Position numbers and translations under genes: made by a program. The notes beneath the pieces are model-generated. The model did no database searches. It was given only the letters and a program-made list of their open reading frames with translations, and was not told where the DNA came from. From Acidimicrobiales bacterium (lineage in GTDB: Bacteria > Actinomycetota > Acidimicrobiia > Acidimicrobiales > Iamiaceae): a DNA stretch of 39,619 nt. Of the stretch, positions 16,139 through 23,941 are shown in pieces; positions within the stretch are counted from its first letter, which is position 1; each line of letters starts with the position of its first letter. The stretch is from positions 1 to 39,619 of the forward strand of contig JAUJOW010000005.1 of NCBI GenBank assembly GCA_030447445.1, read 5' to 3'.

Positions 16139-17668
16139 GTGCGCTCCGGCGTCGAACAGGAGGTGAAGCTGGCCACGTGGCCGGGGTTCAGGCTGCCCGA
16201 CCTCGGCGGCGTGGCCGTGGGTGCCCGGGTCGGCCCCGCCGTGATCGTCGACCTCGACGCCACCTACCACGACACCGCCGACCTGCGCCTGGCCCGCCGG
16301 GGGATCACAGTCCGCCATCGCCGCAGCGGCACGAGCCCCGGGGGTTGGACGGTCAAGTTCCCCTCCCGGGCCGGCGGCTCCGGCGGCGCCGCCGGCGCCC
16401 TGGTCCGGGCCGAGATCGACGTCGACGGACCCTTCGGCGACGTGCCGCCCCCGGCCCGGGCGCTGGTCGCCGCTCACGTGCGCACCGCCCCCCTCGAGCC
16501 CGTCGCCCACATCCGCACCCGGCGCTGCCGCATCCCCGTCCACGACGAGGTCGGCACCCCCTGGGCCGAGGTGGCCGACGACGAGGTCTCGGTGATCGAG
16601 GACGAGCGGGTGGTGATGCGGTTCAGGGAGGTCGAGGTGGAGGTCACCACCGAGGCTCCGGCCGAGCTGCTGGCGCTGGTCGCCCGCCTCGAGGCGGCCG
16701 GGGCCGGGCCCCGTGACCGCACGCCGAAGCTGGTGCGAGTGCTCGGCCCCCGGGCGCTCGCCGCTCCCGAGCTGGCCGAGGACGACGACGAGCCGCCGTC
16801 GCCTGACGCGCCGGCGGCGGTCGCCGTGCGGACGGCCCTGGCGGCGTCGGTCCGGCGGATGATGGAGCACCACCACGTGGTGGTGCTCGACGAGGACCCC
16901 GAGGGGGTGCACCAGCTCCGCGTGGGCACGCGCCGCCTCCGCTCCGACCTCCGGACCTTCGGCCCCCTGCTCGAGACCGATCGCACCGACCCCCACCGTG
17001 ACGAGCTCAGGTGGCTGGCCGGCGCCCTCGGAGCCGTGCGCGACGCCGACGTGCTCCTGGCTCGGCTGGTCGAACGGACGGAGGGGTTGGGCGACGATGC
17101 CGACCGGCGGGCGGCCGGGGTCCTGCTCGAGCGGTTGCGGGGGGAGCGGGCGACCGCCCTGGCCGCACTGGGCGACGTGTTGGCCTCCCGCCGCTACCTC
17201 GAGCTGCTCGACGGCCTGGTGGCGCTGGCCGAGGACCCGCCCACCACCGGCGAGGCGTGCCGCCGAGCCGGCAAGGTCCTTCCCCGGCTCGCCGCCAAGC
17301 CCTGGCGCTCGCTGGCGCGGCTCGTCGAGGGGCTGCCCGACGACCCGCCCGCCGAGGCCCTCCACGACGTGCGCAAGCAGGCCAAGCGGGCCCGCTACGC
17401 CGCCGAGGCGGTCGCCCCCGTGGTGGGTGACGACGCCCGCACCGCGGCCAAGCGGCTGGCGGCGGTGCAGGAGGTGCTCGGCGACCACCAGGACGCCATG
17501 GTCGCCATCGAGTGGTTGCGGACCTCGGCCGGTCCCGGACCCGCCGAGGGCGTGGCCGCCGGCCTGCTCATCGCCGGCGAGCTGGCCACCGCCATCGAGC
17601 ACCGCCGCTCGTGGACCGACGCCTGGGCCAAGGCGTCGTCCCCGAAGCAGTGGGCGTGGCTTCCCTGA
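16139..17668 (+). CDS. CYTH-CHAD domain protein (polyphosphate-associated)
   Basis: This 509-residue protein has an N-terminal CYTH (triphosphate tunnel) domain with the diagnostic ExExK in EQEVKL (residues 6-10), then basic/acidic tunnel strands such as GITVRHRR and GWTVKF. A C-terminal CHAD domain (about 230-500) carries the conserved His/Arg/Lys helices HQLRVGTRRLRSDLRTF and LHDVRKQAKRARYAAE. CYTH domains hydrolyse triphosphate compounds; CHAD domains bind polyphosphate and target proteins to granules. The GTG start follows the ppk1 stop by 4 bases, so the gene is in the ppk1 operon, in line with a polyphosphate role. The Nudix gene overlaps its 3' end. Confidence 0.92.
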   Translation: MRSGVEQEVKLATWPGFRLPDLGGVAVGARVGPAVIVDLDATYHDTADLRLARRGITVRHRRSGTSPGGWTVKFPSRAGGSGGAAGALVRAEIDVDGPFGDVPPPARALVAAHVRTAPLEPVAHIRTRRCRIPVHDEVGTPWAEVADDEVSVIEDERVVMRFREVEVEVTTEAPAELLALVARLEAAGAGPRDRTPKLVRVLGPRALAAPELAEDDDEPPSPDAPAAVAVRTALAASVRRMMEHHHVVVLDEDPEGVHQLRVGTRRLRSDLRTFGPLLETDRTDPHRDELRWLAGALGAVRDADVLLARLVERTEGLGDDADRRAAGVLLERLRGERATALAALGDVLASRRYLELLDGLVALAEDPPTTGEACRRAGKVLPRLAAKPWRSLARLVEGLPDDPPAEALHDVRKQAKRARYAAEAVAPVVGDDARTAAKRLAAVQEVLGDHQDAMVAIEWLRTSAGPGPAEGVAAGLLIAGELATAIEHRRSWTDAWAKASSPKQWAWLP

Positions 17669-18117
17669 GCATCCCTCCCGACGACGGCGACGTCGACGCC
17701 GACGGCGTGGACCGCCACGGCGTCGTCCGGGCCGCCGGCGGGGTGCTCGTGCGCCGGAGCGACGGGCCTGGCGGACCCGCCGGGCTGACCGTCCTCGTCG
17801 CCCATCGTCCCAAGTACGACGACTGGTCGTTCCCCAAGGGCAAGCGCGACCCCGGCGAGACCGACGAGGAGACCGCCCTGCGGGAGGTGGCCGAGGAGGT
17901 CGGGGTGCGCGCCCGGCTGGGCCGCGAGCTGCCTTCGACGACCTACCACGATCGTGGCGGCCGACCCAAGGTGGTGCGGTACTGGGAGATGACGGTGGCC
18001 GAGGGCGAGGTCCGCCTTGGTGACGGCGTCGACGAGGTCCGCTGGCTGCCGCCGGACGAGGCCCGCGCGCTTCTCACCAACGGGCGCGACCGGGACGTGC
18101 TCGACGGCCTCTCCTGA
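17656..18117 (+). CDS. Nudix hydrolase (MutT1-like)
   Basis: This 153-residue protein has a perfect Nudix box: Gly62, Glu68, then REVAEEVGV at 76-84, binding Mg2+ for pyrophosphate cleavage. PKYDDWSFPKGKRDPGE before the box is typical of MutT1/diadenosine-polyphosphate hydrolases. MutT1 of mycobacteria also has a C-terminal histidine phosphatase domain, which is absent here. The GTG start overlaps the CYTH-CHAD stop by 13 bases, so translation is probably coupled. Likely substrates are 8-oxo-dGTP, ApnA or other nucleoside polyphosphates, fitting the ppk1 operon. Confidence 0.88.
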   Translation: MASLSIPPDDGDVDADGVDRHGVVRAAGGVLVRRSDGPGGPAGLTVLVAHRPKYDDWSFPKGKRDPGETDEETALREVAEEVGVRARLGRELPSTTYHDRGGRPKVVRYWEMTVAEGEVRLGDGVDEVRWLPPDEARALLTNGRDRDVLDGLS

Positions 18118-18165
18118 GCCCCTGCTCGAGGCCTCCTGTGGCCGTCCGGGCAATGTTGGGCTCGG

Positions 18166-18187
18166 GTTCACTGTGCGTTCACCGGCC
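18166..18187 (+). promoter_or_regulatory. Pho-box-like direct repeat upstream of pstS
   Basis: GTTCAC occurs at 18166-18171 and again at 18177-18182, exactly 11 bases apart, as GTTCACTGTGC GTTCACCGGCC. Tandem 11-bp units starting GTTCA are the known binding pattern of actinobacterial PhoP/RegX3-type response regulators. A possible -10 (TACCTT, 18215-18220) lies about 28 bases downstream. This predicts induction of pst on phosphate starvation. Confidence 0.65.
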
Positions 18188-18257
18188 CCACCTCGACCCG
18201 CTACCCGGCGTCCCTACCTTGGCGTCGACAGCGTCACCACGACACCAGTCAGAGCCC

Positions 18258-18265
18258 AAGGAGGG
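18258..18265 (+). promoter_or_regulatory. Shine-Dalgarno of pstS
   Basis: AAGGAGGG lies 8 bases before the ATG at 18274 and chooses it over the TTG immediately upstream. Confidence 0.6.
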
Positions 18266-18273
18266 CACCCTTG

Positions 18274-19332
18274 ATGCACACGAAGGGCCGTTGGACCTTG
18301 CTCCTGGCCATCCTCAGCGTGTTCGCCCTGCTCGCCTCGGCCTGCGGCGACGACGACGATGACGCCGGCGGTGGTGGTGGTGGTGGCAACGGCGACCTGT
18401 CCGGCACCGTCGCCGTGTCCGGGTCCTCGACCGTCGAGCCCATCTCATCAGCCGCCGCCGAAGCGTTCGCCGAGGAGAACGGCGGCGTCGACATCTCGGT
18501 GGAGGGTCCGGGCACCGGCGACGGCTTCGAGGCGTTCTGCGCCGGTGAGACCGACATCTCCGACGCCTCCCGCCCGATCGACAAGGAAGAGATCGCCGCC
18601 TGTGAAGAGGCTGGCATCGAGTTCATCGAGCTCAAGGTCGGTTTCGACGGCATCGCCGTGCTGACCTCGCCCGACAACCCGCTCGAATGCCTCAGTTTCG
18701 CCGACCTCTACGCCCTGATCGGGCCAGAGTCGCAGGGCTTCGAGCAGTGGACCGACGCCCAGGAACTGGCCACCGAGCTCGGTGCCGACACCGAGTTCCC
18801 CGACCTCCCCCTCGAGCTCACCGGCCCCGGCGAGGAGTCGGGCACCTACGACAGCTTCATCGAGATCGCCCTCGCCGACATCGCCGAGGCCCGCCTCGAG
18901 GAGGGCGCCATCACCGAGGACCAGGTCGAGACCACCCGTCCCGACTACAACTCGTCGCCCAACGACAACACCATCATCTCCAACATCGAGGGCAGCGAAG
19001 GCTCGCTCGGTTGGGTCGGGTTCTCCTTCGCCGAGGCCGCCGGCGACTCGGTGAAGGCCATGGCGGTGAGCGAGGAGCCCGGCGGCGAGTGCGTCGAGGC
19101 ATCGTCCGAGACCATCTCCGACGGCAGCTACCCGCTGTCCCGGTCGCTGTACATCTACGTGAACAAGGCCAAGGCCGAGGAGAACGAGGCCCTGTCGGCG
19201 TTCGTCGACTTCTACCTCGAGGGTCTGACCGAGTTCGTGGAAGGCGGTGGCTACGTAGCCCTGCCCGAGGACCAGGTCTCCGAGACCACCTCGGCCTGGG
19301 AGGACAAGACGGTCGGCACCCGGGAGGGCTGA
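18274..19332 (+). CDS. pstS: Phosphate ABC transporter substrate-binding lipoprotein
   Basis: This 352-residue protein has a lipoprotein signal (basic start, hydrophobic LLLAILSVFALLASAC, lipid-modified Cys24) followed by an Asp/Gly linker. The mature part is a type II binding protein with VSGSSTVEPIS, the phosphate-cradling SSTV, and GTGDGFEAFCAGETDISDASRPI and PGEESGTYDSFIE, the remaining phosphate contacts of PstS. It captures phosphate outside the membrane for PstCA-B. The gene heads the pst operon behind the Pho-box-like repeat, and the pstC start follows by 5 bases. Confidence 0.95.
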   Translation: MHTKGRWTLLLAILSVFALLASACGDDDDDAGGGGGGGNGDLSGTVAVSGSSTVEPISSAAAEAFAEENGGVDISVEGPGTGDGFEAFCAGETDISDASRPIDKEEIAACEEAGIEFIELKVGFDGIAVLTSPDNPLECLSFADLYALIGPESQGFEQWTDAQELATELGADTEFPDLPLELTGPGEESGTYDSFIEIALADIAEARLEEGAITEDQVETTRPDYNSSPNDNTIISNIEGSEGSLGWVGFSFAEAAGDSVKAMAVSEEPGGECVEASSETISDGSYPLSRSLYIYVNKAKAEENEALSAFVDFYLEGLTEFVEGGGYVALPEDQVSETTSAWEDKTVGTREG

Positions 19333-19337
19333 TCCGC

Positions 19338-20288
19338 TTGACCGACCTCCCCGCCCGCGAGCCCAGCCGCTTCTCCGTCGAAGACCTGGCCGGCAGCCCC
19401 AACCGGGTCCGCACCGAGCGGATCTTGCGCAGCGTCTTCTTCGCCGCTGCCCTCCTCTCGGTGCTGATCAGTGCGCTGATCATCGCCTCGCTGGCCAGGG
19501 AGACGTTCAACTTCCTGGCCGAGGTCGAGTACGGGAACCTCATCGACGAGGGCTGGTTCCCCCGGCGATCCCAGTTCGACGTCCTCACCCTGTTCATCGG
19601 GTCGCTCATCGTCACCGTCGTGGCCATGGCCGTGGCCGGCCCGCTCGGGCTGGCCGCCGCCGTGTACTTGTCGGAGTACGCCAAACCCCGGGTGCGGCGG
19701 GTGCTGAAGCCGGCGCTCGAGGTGCTGGCCGGCATCCCCTCGGTGGTGGTGGGTGTGTTCGCCGCCTACGTGATCAGTCCGAACGTGGTCCAGCGGCTGT
19801 TCTCCGAGGCGTCACCGACGAACCTCCTGGCCGCCGGGATCGGCGTGGGTGTGCTCACCATCCCGCTCGTGGCCAGCGTGTCCGAGGACGCCCTGCGCTC
19901 GGTGCCCAACTCGCTGCGGGAGGCGTCCTACGGCATGGGGGCCCGCAGGATGACCACCAGCGTGCGGGTGGTCATCCCCGCCGCCGTCTCGGGGCTCGTG
20001 GCGGCGCTGATCATCGCCGTGTCCCGGGCCATCGGGGAGACCATGGTGGTGGCCATCGCCGCCGGCGCCAGCGGTGGTTCCCTGCGCAACGTCGCCCCCA
20101 CCGACTCGGGCCTCACCATGACGGCGGCCATGGCGGCGGTGTCACCGGGATCGGGCTCGGACCAGGCCAAGGGCTCGGCGCTCGCCTTCCCCAGCCTCTT
20201 CTTCGTGGGCAGCCTCCTCTTCCTCATCACCCTGTCGCTCAACATCGTCGCCGACCGGTTCGTGCGCCGGGTCCGGCAGAGGTACTGA
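19338..20288 (+). CDS. pstC: Phosphate ABC transporter permease PstC
   Basis: This 316-residue membrane protein has six predicted transmembrane helices. The EAA-type loop that contacts the ATPase reads SLREASYGMGARRMTTSVRVVIP, shown here in part as EASYGMGARR, and the family-typical ISRAIGET is present as VSRAIGETMVVAIAAG. PstC and PstA form the transmembrane channel for phosphate. The start is a TTG 5 bases after the pstS stop; no better in-frame codon lies nearby. Unlike most operon junctions here, a 45-base gap with a dispersed-repeat-like sequence separates it from pstA. Confidence 0.92.
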   Translation: MTDLPAREPSRFSVEDLAGSPNRVRTERILRSVFFAAALLSVLISALIIASLARETFNFLAEVEYGNLIDEGWFPRRSQFDVLTLFIGSLIVTVVAMAVAGPLGLAAAVYLSEYAKPRVRRVLKPALEVLAGIPSVVVGVFAAYVISPNVVQRLFSEASPTNLLAAGIGVGVLTIPLVASVSEDALRSVPNSLREASYGMGARRMTTSVRVVIPAAVSGLVAALIIAVSRAIGETMVVAIAAGASGGSLRNVAPTDSGLTMTAAMAAVSPGSGSDQAKGSALAFPSLFFVGSLLFLITLSLNIVADRFVRRVRQRY

Positions 20289-20300
20289 CGTGTTCACCTT

Positions 20301-20321
20301 CACTCGTTCGCCTCGCTCCCT
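20301..20321 (+). repeat. 21-base intergenic repeat, copy A
   Basis: CACTCGTTCGCCTCGCTCCC plus T lies between pstC and pstA. It matches copy B at 23881-23901 in 19 of 21 positions. Both copies are outside genes. Confidence 0.5.
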
Positions 20322-20333
20322 GGGGTGCTGCTG

Positions 20334-21251
20334 ATGGCGGCGGCTCCTCATGCCTTGGCGGGGGAGGTGGTGAGCGCCCGGATCCAGGGGCGGCGGGCCG
20401 ATGTCGGTGGCACGCTGTTCAAGTACGCCCTGCTCGGCGCCCTCCTGCTCACCATCGCCGTGCTCGCCGTCCTCTTGTACTCCCAGGTCGACCGGGGCAG
20501 CGAGGTGCTGACCGGGCGGCTCGGCGACTTCATCACCTCGAAGTACTCCTCCCTGTCCACCCGGGCCGGGATCAAGCAGGGCATCAACGGCACGCTGACC
20601 ATCGCCGCCTTCGTGATCGTGATCGCCATCCCCCTCGGTGTCGGCGCCGCCGTCTACCTCGAGGAGTACGCCCAGAAGACCCGCCTCACCCGGTTCATCG
20701 ACGTGAACATCCGCAACCTGGCTGGCGTGCCCTCGGTGGTCTACGGCATCCTCGGCCTGGCCATCTTCGCTCGGGCCCTGCGCAACTTCACCGGCGGGGC
20801 CTCGGTGATGGCGGCCGGCATCACCCTCGCCGTGCTCGTCCTGCCCATCGTCATCATCACCTCGGCCGAAGCCATCCGGGCCGTGCCCGACAGCATCCGG
20901 GAGGCCGGCTTCGGGGTCGGCGCCACCCGCTGGGAGGTCATCCGCAGCCACGTGCTGCCCTACGCCCTGCCCGGCATCCTCACCGGCACGGTGCTGTCGG
21001 TGGCCCGGCCCTCGGCGAGGCCGCTCCTCATCGTCGTGGGGGCGAAGACCGGCTTCTTCACCGGCGGTGACCTCGGCGACCTCCGCGACAACTTCCAAGC
21101 CCTGCCCTCGCAGATCTACCAGTTCTCCCGCCTGCCCGAGAGCACCTGGGGCGCCAACACGGCCGCCGCCATCGTCGTCCTCCTGGTCATCGTGCTCGCC
21201 GTGAACTCAGCTGCCATCCTGCTCCGCAACCGTTTCGAGAAGAAGAGGTGA
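20334..21251 (+). CDS. pstA: Phosphate ABC transporter permease PstA, with a damaged conserved motif
   Basis: This 305-residue protein has six transmembrane helices and the EAA loop [21 protein letters not shown] (quoted in part: [13 protein letters not shown]). The later motif, normally close to ARAIGEAAPLL, reads ARPSARPLL at bases 21003-21030. In the +1 frame the same bases give A-L-G-E-A-A, so two compensating indels appear to have shifted about seven codons. I judge the gene real and the motif corrupted. The start ATG is 45 bases after pstC; pstB overlaps its stop by GTGA. Confidence 0.88.
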   Translation: MAAAPHALAGEVVSARIQGRRADVGGTLFKYALLGALLLTIAVLAVLLYSQVDRGSEVLTGRLGDFITSKYSSLSTRAGIKQGINGTLTIAAFVIVIAIPLGVGAAVYLEEYAQKTRLTRFIDVNIRNLAGVPSVVYGILGLAIFARALRNFTGGASVMAAGITLAVLVLPIVIITSAEAIRAVPDSIREAGFGVGATRWEVIRSHVLPYALPGILTGTVLSVARPSARPLLIVVGAKTGFFTGGDLGDLRDNFQALPSQIYQFSRLPESTWGANTAAAIVVLLVIVLAVNSAAILLRNRFEKKR

Positions 21252-21830
21252 CCCCCGTGGGTACCGACCCCGACACCGCCGTGGACACCCGGCCCGCCGA
21301 CCCGGCCGTGGACGTCGCCCCGGAGGCCGAAGGGCGGCGTGCCGAGCCGGCCCCGTCGAAGGCGGTGGTGTTCGAGGCCGAGGGCCTGAGCGTCTACTAC
21401 GGCGCCTTCAAGGCGGTGCGGGACGTCGACCTGCGGGTCCACGAGCACGAGATCACCGCCTTCATCGGGCCGTCGGGGTGCGGCAAGACGACCATGCTGC
21501 GCTGCTTCAACCGCATGAACGACCTCATCGAGATCGCCCGGGTCGAGGGCACCCTCAGCTACCACGGCGTCGACCTGTACGACGCCAGGGTCAACCCCGT
21601 CGAGGTCCGCCGTCGGGTGGGCATGGTGTTCCAGAAGCCCAACCCCTTCCCCAAGTCGATCTACGAGAACGTGGCCTACGGCCCCAAGGTGGCGCGGCTG
21701 GCCAAGGGCGGCGCCGCGATGGACGAGATCGTCGAGCGCTCCCTGCGCCAGGCCGCCCTGTGGGAGGAGGTGAAGGATCGGCTCAAGGCGTCGGCCATGG
21801 GGCTGTCCGGCGGCCAACAGCAGCGGCTGT
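21248..21830 (+). pseudogene. pstB: Phosphate ABC transporter ATPase PstB, truncated after the signature motif
   Basis: About 193 codons of PstB are present. After an unusual 40-residue Asp/Ala-rich N-terminal extension come [12 protein letters not shown], Walker [10 protein letters not shown], the PstB-typical CFNRMNDL, the Q-loop VFQKPNPFP and the ABC signature LSGGQQQRL. Immediately after, the sequence switches to the last codons of a response regulator. Walker B, the D-loop and the switch His are missing, so no working ATPase can be made from this copy. The reading frame runs on out of phase into the next gene. The cause is a deletion or assembly join. The GTG start overlaps the pstA stop. 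Confidence 0.85.
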
Positions 21831-21897
21831 CATCGTCACCATCCGGGGCCTCGGGTACAAGTACGTGGTCGGGGGTGAAACCGGAGGCTCCCCGTAG
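21829..21897 (+). pseudogene. C-terminal fragment of an OmpR/PhoB-type response regulator
   Basis: Read in the +1 frame relative to pstB, these bases encode [14 protein letters not shown], an eight-residue tail and TAG. T-[IV]-R-G-[LV]-G-Y-K-[YF] is the wing and last strand of the OmpR/PhoB winged helix (compare RegX3/PhoP). Nothing else of the gene is present. Next to a pst operon with a Pho-box, a phosphate response regulator is the natural identity, but the fragment is too short to prove it. Confidence 0.75.
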
Positions 21898-21941
21898 AGC
21901 TGCCGGAACGACCCTCCGGCTCCGAGCCCGGGGTGCGGCCG

Positions 21942-21947
21942 TACGAT
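21942..21947 (+). promoter_or_regulatory. -10 hexamer of the MFS gene (leaderless)
   Basis: TACGAT ends 6 bases before GTG 21954 and overlaps the alternative GTG at 21948, so 21954 is the likely start. Confidence 0.5.
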
Positions 21948-21953
21948 GTGGCC

Positions 21954-23360
21954 GTGAGCGAGTCGAAGGGGAGCGAACCAGGGGGTTGGCGGCCTTTGAC
22001 CCGGACCCGGCCGGAGGCGGCGGCCGACGCCTTCGTCCTGTCGCCGTTCTCCCGGCTGGCCCGGACCCACGCCCTGTCCACCGGCGCCGACGCCATGGTG
22101 GCCACCGCCCTGGCCGGCACCATCTTCTTCGCCGGGGCCACCTCGGAGGCCCGGGGCAAGGTGCTGCTCTACCTGGTGCTCACCATGGCCCCGTTCGCGG
22201 TGGTGGCGCCCCTCATCGGCCCCGCCCTCGACCGGGCCCGGAGCGGTCGGCGGTGGATGATCGTCGGCTCCGCGCTGCTCCGGGCCTTCCTCTGCTTCTT
22301 GATGATCGGCGACGTCAACTCGATCCTGTTGTTCCCCGAAGCCTTCGCCGTCCTCGTGATGCAGAAGGGCTACCAGGTCGCTCGCAACGCCGTCGTGCCG
22401 AGCACCGTGCGCTCCGACGCCGAGCTGGTGGAGGCCAACTCGAAGCTGTCGCTGCTGTCGGGCATCGCCGGGTTCGTGGGCGCCGCTCCCGCCGCCCTGC
22501 TCTACCGGTTGGGCGGGGCGGAGTGGGCGCTGGCCGGGGCCATGATCACGTTCGTCGTCGCCGCCCTCTTCGGCACGAAGCTCCCCAAGGAGCCGGTGGC
22601 CCGCCAACCGGTCGACGCCGCCGAGCGGGCCGAGCTGCGCAGCGTCGGCGTGCTGCTGGCGGCCTCGGCCATGGGCCTCCTGCGGGGCATCGTCGGCTTC
22701 CTCACCGTGTTGCTGGCCTTCGACTTCCGAGGCGATGACGTGCCTGGCTGGCACTTCGCCGTGGTCGTGGCCGTCAGCGTCATCGGCTCGCTGGTGGGGG
22801 CGGCGGTTGCGCCTCCACTGCGCCGAGCCTGGAGCGAGGAGCGGATGCTCACCGCCGCCCTGGTCCTCACCGTCGTCGCCGCCCTCGCCGCCACCGCCCT
22901 CGGCGGGGTGGAGGGCGCGGCCGTGCTCGCCGCCGCCGTCGGGATCGCCGCCACCGCCGGGAAGTCGGCCTTCGACTCGATCGTCCAGCGCGACGCCCCC
23001 GACGCCAACCGGGGGCGTTCCTTCGCCCGCTTCGAGACCCGGTTCCAGGTGATATGGGTGGTCGGGGCCATGATCGGTCTCATCAGGATGCCGGTCACCG
23101 TCGGGTTCCTCATCGTGGTCCTGACGGCGGGCTTCGCCGCCTTCTCCTACGGCATCGGCTCACTGGCGTGGCGGCACCGCAGCGGTACCCAGGTGACCCC
23201 GGCCACCGAGCGGGCGGCGGCCATCGACAGCCGCATGAACGGCATGCAGCTCGCCGCCAGGCAGGGCTTCGCCCGCTCCGCTGGCGCCGTCCGTCGTCGC
23301 CTGCCCGGCGGCGCCGAGCGCAGCCGGCGGCGCGAGGTCCGGGATCGCACCCGGTCGTGA
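21954..23360 (+). CDS. Major facilitator superfamily-like transporter
   Basis: This 468-residue protein has about 11-12 hydrophobic segments. The first cytoplasmic loop after TM2 carries [19 protein letters not shown], an MFS A-loop-like signature (D-R-x-x-GRR). [22 protein letters not shown] resembles the loop found in MFS lysophospholipid/efflux carriers (shown in part as PSTV-EAN). The C-terminus is a long basic tail. The substrate is unknown; efflux is likely by family. The start is set by the TACGAT hexamer. The phosphodiesterase gene overlaps its stop (GTGA). Confidence 0.82.
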   Translation: MSESKGSEPGGWRPLTRTRPEAAADAFVLSPFSRLARTHALSTGADAMVATALAGTIFFAGATSEARGKVLLYLVLTMAPFAVVAPLIGPALDRARSGRRWMIVGSALLRAFLCFLMIGDVNSILLFPEAFAVLVMQKGYQVARNAVVPSTVRSDAELVEANSKLSLLSGIAGFVGAAPAALLYRLGGAEWALAGAMITFVVAALFGTKLPKEPVARQPVDAAERAELRSVGVLLAASAMGLLRGIVGFLTVLLAFDFRGDDVPGWHFAVVVAVSVIGSLVGAAVAPPLRRAWSEERMLTAALVLTVVAALAATALGGVEGAAVLAAAVGIAATAGKSAFDSIVQRDAPDANRGRSFARFETRFQVIWVVGAMIGLIRMPVTVGFLIVVLTAGFAAFSYGIGSLAWRHRSGTQVTPATERAAAIDSRMNGMQLAARQGFARSAGAVRRRLPGGAERSRRREVRDRTRS

Positions 23361-23869
23361 CCATCGGCGCCCACGGCCCGGTTCGGGCCGTCGCGCTCGC
23401 CGACACCCACATCCGGCCCGGGTCCGCCCGGCGGTTGCCCGGCGCGGTGTACGACCTCGTGGCCGAGGCCGACGTCATCCTCCATGCCGGCGACGTGGTC
23501 ACCGCCGACCTGCTCGACGAGCTCGGCGGCTACGCCCCGGTGCACGCCGTGCTGGGCAACAACGACCGGGAGCTCGTCGGCGTCCTCCCCGAGACGCTCG
23601 TGCTCGACCTCGCCGGCGTGTCGGTGGCCATGGTGCACGACAGCGGAGCCCGGAGGGGCCGACCGGCCCGGCTCCACCGCCGCTTCCCCGACGCCGACGT
23701 CGTCGTATTCGGCCACAGCCACGACCCGGTGGACGAGGCCGGCGTCGACGGCCAGCTCCTCCTCAACCCCGGCTCACCGACGTGGAAGCGCCGCGCCGCC
23801 CACCCCACCGTGGCCGTGCTGGACCTCGCCGACGGCCACGTCCACCACCACGCCATCGTCCCCGTCTGA
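23357..23869 (+). CDS. YfcE/MJ0936-type metallophosphoesterase
   Basis: This 170-residue protein has all motifs of the small calcineurin-like phosphodiesterases: D16-T-H18, G45-D46, GNND at 67-70, His94 in MVHDSG, and GHSHD at 119-123, which bind a dinuclear metal centre. Members hydrolyse phosphodiesters such as bis-pNPP; physiological substrates are mostly unknown. LLLNPGSPT near the C-terminus is the family's closing signature. The GTG start overlaps the MFS gene stop, so the two are translationally coupled. Confidence 0.88.
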   Translation: MTIGAHGPVRAVALADTHIRPGSARRLPGAVYDLVAEADVILHAGDVVTADLLDELGGYAPVHAVLGNNDRELVGVLPETLVLDLAGVSVAMVHDSGARRGRPARLHRRFPDADVVVFGHSHDPVDEAGVDGQLLLNPGSPTWKRRAAHPTVAVLDLADGHVHHHAIVPV

Positions 23870-23880
23870 CGATTCACTCT

Positions 23881-23901
23881 CACTCGGTCGCTTCGCTCCC
23901 T
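23881..23901 (+). repeat. 21-base intergenic repeat, copy B
   Basis: CACTCGGTCGCTTCGCTCCC plus T lies in the 72-base gap between the converging phosphodiesterase and zincin genes. It differs from copy A (20301-20321) at two positions. Confidence 0.5.
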
Positions 23902-23941
23902 CCGAACCCCCCCTCGTTGCCGCTTCGGCCCGGGGTCCGTG

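Noticed and set aside
18687..20288. A 533-codon frame spanning pstS and pstC
   Set aside because: The first part is out of frame with pstS. Only the pstC part from the TTG at 19338 has transporter features.
20292..20303. GTTCACC upstream of pstA as a second Pho-box
   Set aside because: Only one GTTCAC core is present and nothing similar lies 11 bases away. It falls within a dispersed-repeat-like spacer.
21248..22738. A 496-residue PstB-plus-unknown fusion protein
   Set aside because: After the ABC signature the frame runs out of phase through the regulator fragment and the MFS gene; the extra residues have shadow-frame composition.
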